Shown here: positions 59,497 through 64,000 of the stretch, in pieces | Layout: each line of letters starts with the position of its first letter | Position numbering within the stretch: the first letter of the stretch is position 1 | Origin: Artocarpus heterophyllus | Lineage: Eukaryota > Streptophyta > Magnoliopsida > Rosales > Moraceae | DNA: 64,000 nt | Reading direction: 5' to 3' | NCBI GenBank assembly: GCA_025403435.1 | Contig: CM046337.1 | Location: 441,501 to 505,500 of the forward strand | Notes under the pieces: model-generated | The model's input: the letters and a program-made list of their open reading frames with translations, nothing else | Databases searched by the model: none | Told to the model about the DNA's origin: nothing | Program-made: the position numbers and the translations under genes

Positions 59497-60450
59497 GCTC
59501 TACCCCCCTAAAAGAAATTTCGTCCTCGAAATTTCAATTCTAGTAATACTAGTAAAAATTATGATTCCACTATGATTCCAATTCTGAGTCTAAACCGTTA
59601 ATGTTGTTTGTCTTCCAAATTTAAGTTATCGTATCTCCACTTATTTACTTGCATAATAAATCTTACTCCTAAATCCCTCAATGAGAGTATTTCTGACAAG
59701 TTTCAACTTATAACACCGTATAATAGTCTAAGAATCTGATCAGGCATACATATTTACCATACCATGATTCCAGTCCTTCATTGTCCATGGACTGTGATTT
59801 ACAATCACATTTAAGGAGATTGCCAGAGAAATTTTATATACTTCATCTTTAGGTTCCTTTTCCTTTTTGAGTAAGGAAAAGTCAAATATATTTGATTTCA
59901 TACCTCAACTAATAAACTAAAACATAATCATAAAACATATGTCACAAACACTTTTATTCAAAACTATACATTAAACTTACTCATAGAGATATTAAACGGA
60001 ATCTCAGAGTTGCAAACATACCCGACATATTTTCATTAAACAGCTATCCTCATGACACAAACATTCAACCCAAATACTATACTCATATTTCATATGGAAT
60101 ATCCCCATAACTGACTCTGGTACTTCCACATAATATTAACAGAATATTACACATTACAAACATAATACGGATACGTTTCGAGAGTACAAGGCACTCCGTA
60201 TACCAGCTATCCATATCATGCATGCTTAGAGGATACAAAAACATCGATAAACAAAAGATCGGACCTTAAGAAGGATGCGTTTCGAGAGCATCAAGTACTC
60301 CGTATCCAGCAATCCCGGCATTAGGCTCAATGAATCTAAAAGATTGAACAACAACGTACCACAAGAAACACAGAATACAAGGTAAACGGTTATTCGTAAC
60401 ACACGAAATACGGACACACATGCCTACATGCCAAAGATAAAACAAAAAGA
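59497..60450 (-). other. 3' non-coding part of the LOG-carrying element, with PPT
   Basis: The minus strand reads GACGAAATTTCTTTTAGGGG, then GGTAGAGC, directly before the 3' LTR. The frame gives NFEDEISFRG, a relic of a chromovirus pol C-terminus. A word near GTTTCGAGAGYAYCAAG...CTCCGTAT occurs twice (about 60175-60200 and 60278-60303). Otherwise AT-rich. Confidence 0.6.
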
Positions 60451-61140
60451 TTACAGATGGAGATTCAAATCAATTGGCCGCTCCCGGCTTTCCCTTTCCC
60501 ATTCAAGCTTGGATGTTGCAGTGTCGGATTCTGGATGTATGATTTGCATTTTATCTATCAATTCCTCAGCTGTTGAAGCAGTGACAAAGATTTGTCTCTC
60601 CGATTCTGTAGTGATGTTTTCTTCCACAGCGTAATCTAGAAATTTCAAAAGACCGTCATAAAAACCCTTTACGTTCAGCAGTCCCAAAGGTTTGGAATAA
60701 AAGCCCAACAATTGCCCACAAGCAACTATAAATATTTCCTCAAGAGTACCTAGACCACCAGGTAATGCTATAAAAGCATCAGAATTATAGATTATGTCTT
60801 TAAAATTTTTAGGGATACTCCTGACTCCTTCTCCCTTACCTATGGCTTCCTTACAAAGGTTTCCTTCAACTGGAATATGAGGCCAAATTCTTACATCAGT
60901 AGCGTCGCTAGACCTAGCTGCTAGTGCCATATTTACCATCATTTTTATACTACCACCCCCATAGATTATGTTAATCTTTTTGCGTGCTAGGACTTGCCCT
61001 AAGTGATTTGCAGCTTCTAAATAAGCTTTATCTTTTCCAAAGCTGGAACCACAAAAGACACAAACATTCTTTATTTTCTTCGTGGACTGGGAGGTAGACA
61101 TATTTGGTTTATAGAAGTGGTTGCTTAATGTCTGCTCCAC
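60451..61140 (-). CDS. LOG-like protein (cytokinin riboside 5'-monophosphate phosphoribohydrolase family) carried by the LTR element
   Basis: 229 codons without intron; plant LOG genes normally have several introns, so a reverse-transcribed origin is likely. LOG-family blocks: VCVFCGSS (26-33), IIYGGGS (58-64), AFIALPGGLGTLEE (122-135), KPLGLLNVKGFYDGLLKFLD (150-169). By family, LOG converts cytokinin nucleotides to free bases. Here GGGSxGLMG reads GGGSIKMMV, and the MHERK segment before SDAFIALPGG is replaced by PKNFKDIIY, so conserved residues that contact phosphate and ribose are changed. Activity as a LOG is doubtful. The C-terminus has an extra charged stretch. Upstream residues MEQTLSNHFYKPN may be extra; M14 is an alternative start. 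It lies between the zinc-finger ORF and the 3' LTR on the element's sense strand. Confidence 0.85.
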   Translation of the reverse strand: MEQTLSNHFYKPNMSTSQSTKKIKNVCVFCGSSFGKDKAYLEAANHLGQVLARKKINIIYGGGSIKMMVNMALAARSSDATDVRIWPHIPVEGNLCKEAIGKGEGVRSIPKNFKDIIYNSDAFIALPGGLGTLEEIFIVACGQLLGFYSKPLGLLNVKGFYDGLLKFLDYAVEENITTESERQIFVTASTAEELIDKMQIIHPESDTATSKLEWERESRERPIDLNLHL

Positions 61141-61746
61141 TTAGACTTCGGGTTCTACATGAGATTTTAAAGATGAGAAATATACAAAAAGGGCTAAAGA
61201 GATAGACGAGTAGGTAATGAAAAGGTAATCCAAAGATTTAAACAAAATCTTGTGCGGATAAGAAAGTAAGATAAGGTGATTGATAGTTTACAGAAAATCT
61301 GATTCACTTTTTGAAAAATATTAGACTCTAATTGTATAACTTTTGACAATTGAGAACAATTCGACAGAAGACCCTCTTGACACAACTGTAGACTTTTTGA
61401 CAAATATACACAAAGTCTAGAAATTTAATATAAACGACAAATACTGTAGAACTTTTGAAATTTGAGACACAAATCTTGAAATATATGGATAAGCTTTTCA
61501 AAATTCAAACATATTACTGTACCGTATGTGACGTGTCTGATAAGATAATATATTTTATTATATATATATATTTAAGAAAATCATAAATTAAATAAGATAT
61601 TAACACTTACTGTATCAATCTAATAATCACAATTATTTCAAACACAAAAGCAAATATTCTGAGTAAAAGAAAAACACAAACTGTTGAACATCAGCTAAAA
61701 CTGCTTCAAATAAGTAAAGACTAAATAACCTTTATAGTGCGATGAC
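61141..61746. other. Spacer between the two ORFs of the LTR element
   Basis: AT-rich, about 600 bp. A 69-codon minus-strand frame (61403-61194) has no recognisable features. A TA run lies at about 61558-61570. Confidence 0.5.
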
Positions 61747-62268
61747 TTATTCCCCATCCAGTTTTCTTATGGCTTGGCAAACAGGATCTAGAAATACCAT
61801 ATTCCTGAGGCGTTGTCTTTCTGTATAAACTTTAGGCCAGAGTTTAAAAATAGCTCCTTGAACATATCCACTAGGGTGACCGTGGAGAGGAGGATGGATG
61901 CTATCCAAGTTCTCCTTTGAAAGTCCATTCCTACAAAACCTTATTTTATCCTCTCTATTCGTAGACATATAACCAGGTGAAGTACATTTACCGTTACAAT
62001 TTTGTCTTCCACATTTGTTACAAGTGACCACGATGGCACGAGCTCTTCTTTTCATTGCACTACGACTGGTACCCGTTCCTGGTAAACCGACATCTTGACT
62101 AAAGTCACTCGGACGGATTTTCCCCTCTATTAACATTCTCACATCACAAGGGATACCAAAACGCATAAGAATCCACAACCGAGTAATTCTAGCCTTGTAT
62201 TTCTTTCTGAGAATCTTTTGGGAGAGTGATGGGAAATACTTTCTCAGGTGTTGGTAGTTTGGGTCCAT
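61747..62268 (-). CDS. 173-aa basic protein with cysteine cluster, function unknown
   Basis: Open from ATG 62268 (MDPNYQHLRKYFPSLSQ) to TAA 61747. It is strongly basic in the N-terminal half. An arginine-rich patch KRRARA (73-78) is followed by C83-X2-C86-X4-C91-X3-C95, a possible zinc site. The arrangement recalls the small basic cysteine-rich nucleic-acid-binding proteins of carlaviruses (arginine patch, then a four-cysteine finger with a following P-G), but spacing differs and similarity is weak, so this is only a hint. It does not resemble any gag I know, though a gag-like role in RNA packaging is possible. It is the first ORF after the leader of the element. No homologue is recognised. 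Confidence 0.55.
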   Translation of the reverse strand: MDPNYQHLRKYFPSLSQKILRKKYKARITRLWILMRFGIPCDVRMLIEGKIRPSDFSQDVGLPGTGTSRSAMKRRARAIVVTCNKCGRQNCNGKCTSPGYMSTNREDKIRFCRNGLSKENLDSIHPPLHGHPSGYVQGAIFKLWPKVYTERQRLRNMVFLDPVCQAIRKLDGE

Positions 62269-63739
62269 GATGAGATGAAAGAAGAGTAAATAGAAAGGAA
62301 AAATTAAGATAGTAAATTGCAGAATCCTAGAATTCCTTCTTCTTTTAGAGGAAAAGAAGAATTTCTAATGAAAAAGAAGAGGATTTGCGATTTAGAGAAA
62401 AAATAACAAATTAAGAGAGAAAAAGTGAACTCGAAGAAATAAGGTCTTACGCACAGTAAACGTATATGTAAACAATAATTAAACCACTGTATATGACACG
62501 TATAGAGACCACGTGGGAGAGACAGTGTGAATCAAACTGATTTAAGATTTGAACTAGGCCCAAATGTTCTAAGTTGAAAATGGTCAGGTTGTTTCGGGCC
62601 TTAACACATTTAGAACAAGTTAAATAACAAACATAAAATTGAAAACCAATTTGTATAAATCTTAAACCCAATTTAAAGCCCACTATAGATAAAGTTAACT
62701 ATGAACAACAAATCTAATTTAACGACAACAAGGATCTTCCTGAATGATATTTAAAATCATTTCATAACAACATAATCTTCCAGCAACTCAAATAATTTTG
62801 TTTTAATCAAAACCTTATTGAACAATACATACACCCATATGTTATTCATAATACTTAACATCTATCAATGGATTCATCATCATTACTACCAAAGGTTTAG
62901 AATGCGACTAACCTTGAAATCAATACGATTTACGTCTTTCAACGTAGACCATATCAATGAACAAAGACACTAGATGTTACTACTTAAGAACATCTACAAT
63001 CCCCACAATTCTACTCATACAATATATAATTTCCTCATATAACAAAACCTTAGGTAACCAAAAGATTCACTGATACACTTAAATACAATGTACGTAACAA
63101 AATATTCCAATTTTGAGATTCATGCATTCTAGACTTTACACAGTCTCAACAGACCAAAAGTCTAACATTTATCTCTCTCATGATTCAATACCATGATTTC
63201 CAACTTATATCATATTCCTCAAATAAATAGAACTTTTAAGAAAAGATATTGACACTTATGTGCTCCATCGAATCCACACATAATCATTACTTAGGTTTGA
63301 ATCAATTACGAAAAATTTGGCATATCTATGTCAAACTTTAAAATCAATAAATCAAGCCTTATATTTCTTATTGTTTTTCACCAGACAAAAGGCTCTTAAA
63401 TCCTCGTATCTATACGAATTTCTCATCGTTTATACGAATTAGATATGCTTATAGATCCTAATATTATACGAATCTCTCATAAGCATTCTACATATAAACT
63501 CATTCCATATAATTATCATTTCCTCATAACTATTAATACTTTCCTTCTATATAATTATTGTACTCATATAACTATTGATATTTTCATTCTATGGCCTTTC
63601 CATGTTACATCCTTCTAGACTGTATAAATCAATGTGAAGGTTCATTTTGATGATGACAATAAAAATTCAGCTTCAAAACCATCTCAAAAATATATTTTTT
63701 TTAAAGTGGTGCTACACTCCCTAGGTTAACCGAACCTAG
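62269..63739. other. 5' leader of the LOG-carrying element
   Basis: About 1.47 kb, AT-rich, no convincing ORF. Such long leaders are common in plant chromoviruses and would carry packaging signals. Confidence 0.5.
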
Positions 63740-63751
63740 GCTCTGATACCA
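63740..63751 (-). other. Primer binding site, tRNA-iMet type
   Basis: The minus strand reads TGGTATCAGAGC, complementary to the 3' end of plant initiator tRNA-Met and the standard PBS of many plant LTR elements. It lies 7 bases inside the LTR end at 63759. It fixes the element's orientation. Confidence 0.9.
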
Positions 63752-63758
63752 AAAATTC

Positions 63759-64000
63759 TGTAACGCCCCTATATGGGGGTTAACAGTTTTTAATGAGATA
63801 AAATAAAAATAAATAATAAAAGTAAAACCTTAAAGATTAAAATTTGCCCGGGACTTAAATGAAAACTCTCAACTCAAAAATAAAAATATAAACGACAAAT
63901 AAACCACAGTTTTAATGTAGCACCTTAAATTTAATAATATAAACTGTTGTCATCATCATTTTAACCCTCAACACATTGTAATACAGTCACAGAAAGTAAC
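63759..64000 (-). repeat. 5' LTR of the LOG-carrying element, visible end only
   Basis: The plus strand begins TGTAACGCCCCTATATGGGG and continues almost identically to 43325 onward up to the window edge. The rest lies beyond position 64000. Confidence 0.95.

Larger units (their letters stand above)
43320..64000 (-). mobile_element. Non-autonomous LTR retroelement carrying LOG-like and zinc-finger ORFs (extends past window)
   Basis: It reads on the minus strand. The 5' LTR begins beyond the window and ends at 63759 (GGGGCGTTACA). A PBS, TGGTATCAGAGC (63751-63740), lies 7 bases inside. The interior is 63758-59497 (4262 bp), and a PPT (TTTTAGGGGGGTAGAGC) abuts the 3' LTR. The 3' LTR starts at 59496 (TGTGACACCCG), is interrupted by a solo LTR, and ends at 43325 (TGTAACGCC on the plus strand). 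Next to the PPT, a remnant frame NFEDEISFRG resembles the pol C-terminus of Del/Tekay chromoviruses, the likely parent lineage. The interior has no gag, protease, RT or integrase. It holds instead two ORFs on the element's sense strand. The expected target duplication on this side is CGTGA (43320-43324). Confidence 0.8.

Noticed and set aside
60451..61140. The LOG-like ORF as an ordinary host gene
   Set aside because: It lacks introns, has altered motifs, and lies between a PBS and a PPT of an LTR element on its sense strand.

Overview
The window looks like nuclear DNA of a core eudicot plant. Its genes have introns with GT-AG junctions, the intergenic DNA is AT-rich, and the proteins are plant families: a MACPF protein, an LRR receptor kinase of the At5g63710 type, and a cytosolic leucyl-tRNA synthetase. 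About half of the window is LTR retrotransposon. I cannot name the species from sequence alone.

Left half (1-33.9 kb), genic. At 169-2223 (+) lies the 3' part of a MACPF-domain gene, four exons, with the 5' part outside the window. 2.2-8.7 kb is AT-rich DNA with a TIR-like element, a tandem duplication and several unidentified exon-like pieces. A complete Copia element (8669-16022, minus strand, TSD TTAAG) lies about 310 bp beyond the stop codon of an 11-exon LRR receptor kinase (16334-20405, minus). Next is an intronless-CDS leucyl-tRNA synthetase (24495-27767, minus) with a 5'UTR intron, a short uORF and a telo-box. 28.6-33.9 kb holds only small TIR-type elements and AT-rich DNA.

Right half (33.9-64 kb), a four-level nest of retrotransposons. 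Level 0 is a decayed Tat-type Gypsy element (33921 to at least 43324, plus) with archaeal-type RNase H and antisense ORFs. Level 1, inserted at 43325, is a minus-strand non-autonomous LTR element that runs off the right end. It has a tRNA-iMet-type PBS at 63740-63751 and a PPT at about 59500. Instead of gag-pol, its 4.26-kb interior carries an intact, intron-free LOG-like ORF (60451-61140) and a 173-aa zinc-finger-like ORF (61747-62268). Level 2 is a plus-strand solo LTR of a related family (44274-58079, TSD CGAGT) inserted in the 3' LTR of level 1. Level 3 is an intact Athila-type Gypsy element (46465-57885, TSD ATGAC) inserted in that solo LTR, with a 1758-aa gag-pol ORF and a 348-aa ORF in the env position.

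Most interesting: (i) the gene-carrying level-1 element, the best candidate for an undescribed system; (ii) clusters of a 14-bp GC palindrome in the Athila LTR promoter region and again ahead of its second ORF; (iii) a 10-bp-phased array of seven W-box cores in the solo LTR; (iv) LTRs with shared ends but different middles. No tRNA, rRNA or CRISPR locus was seen.
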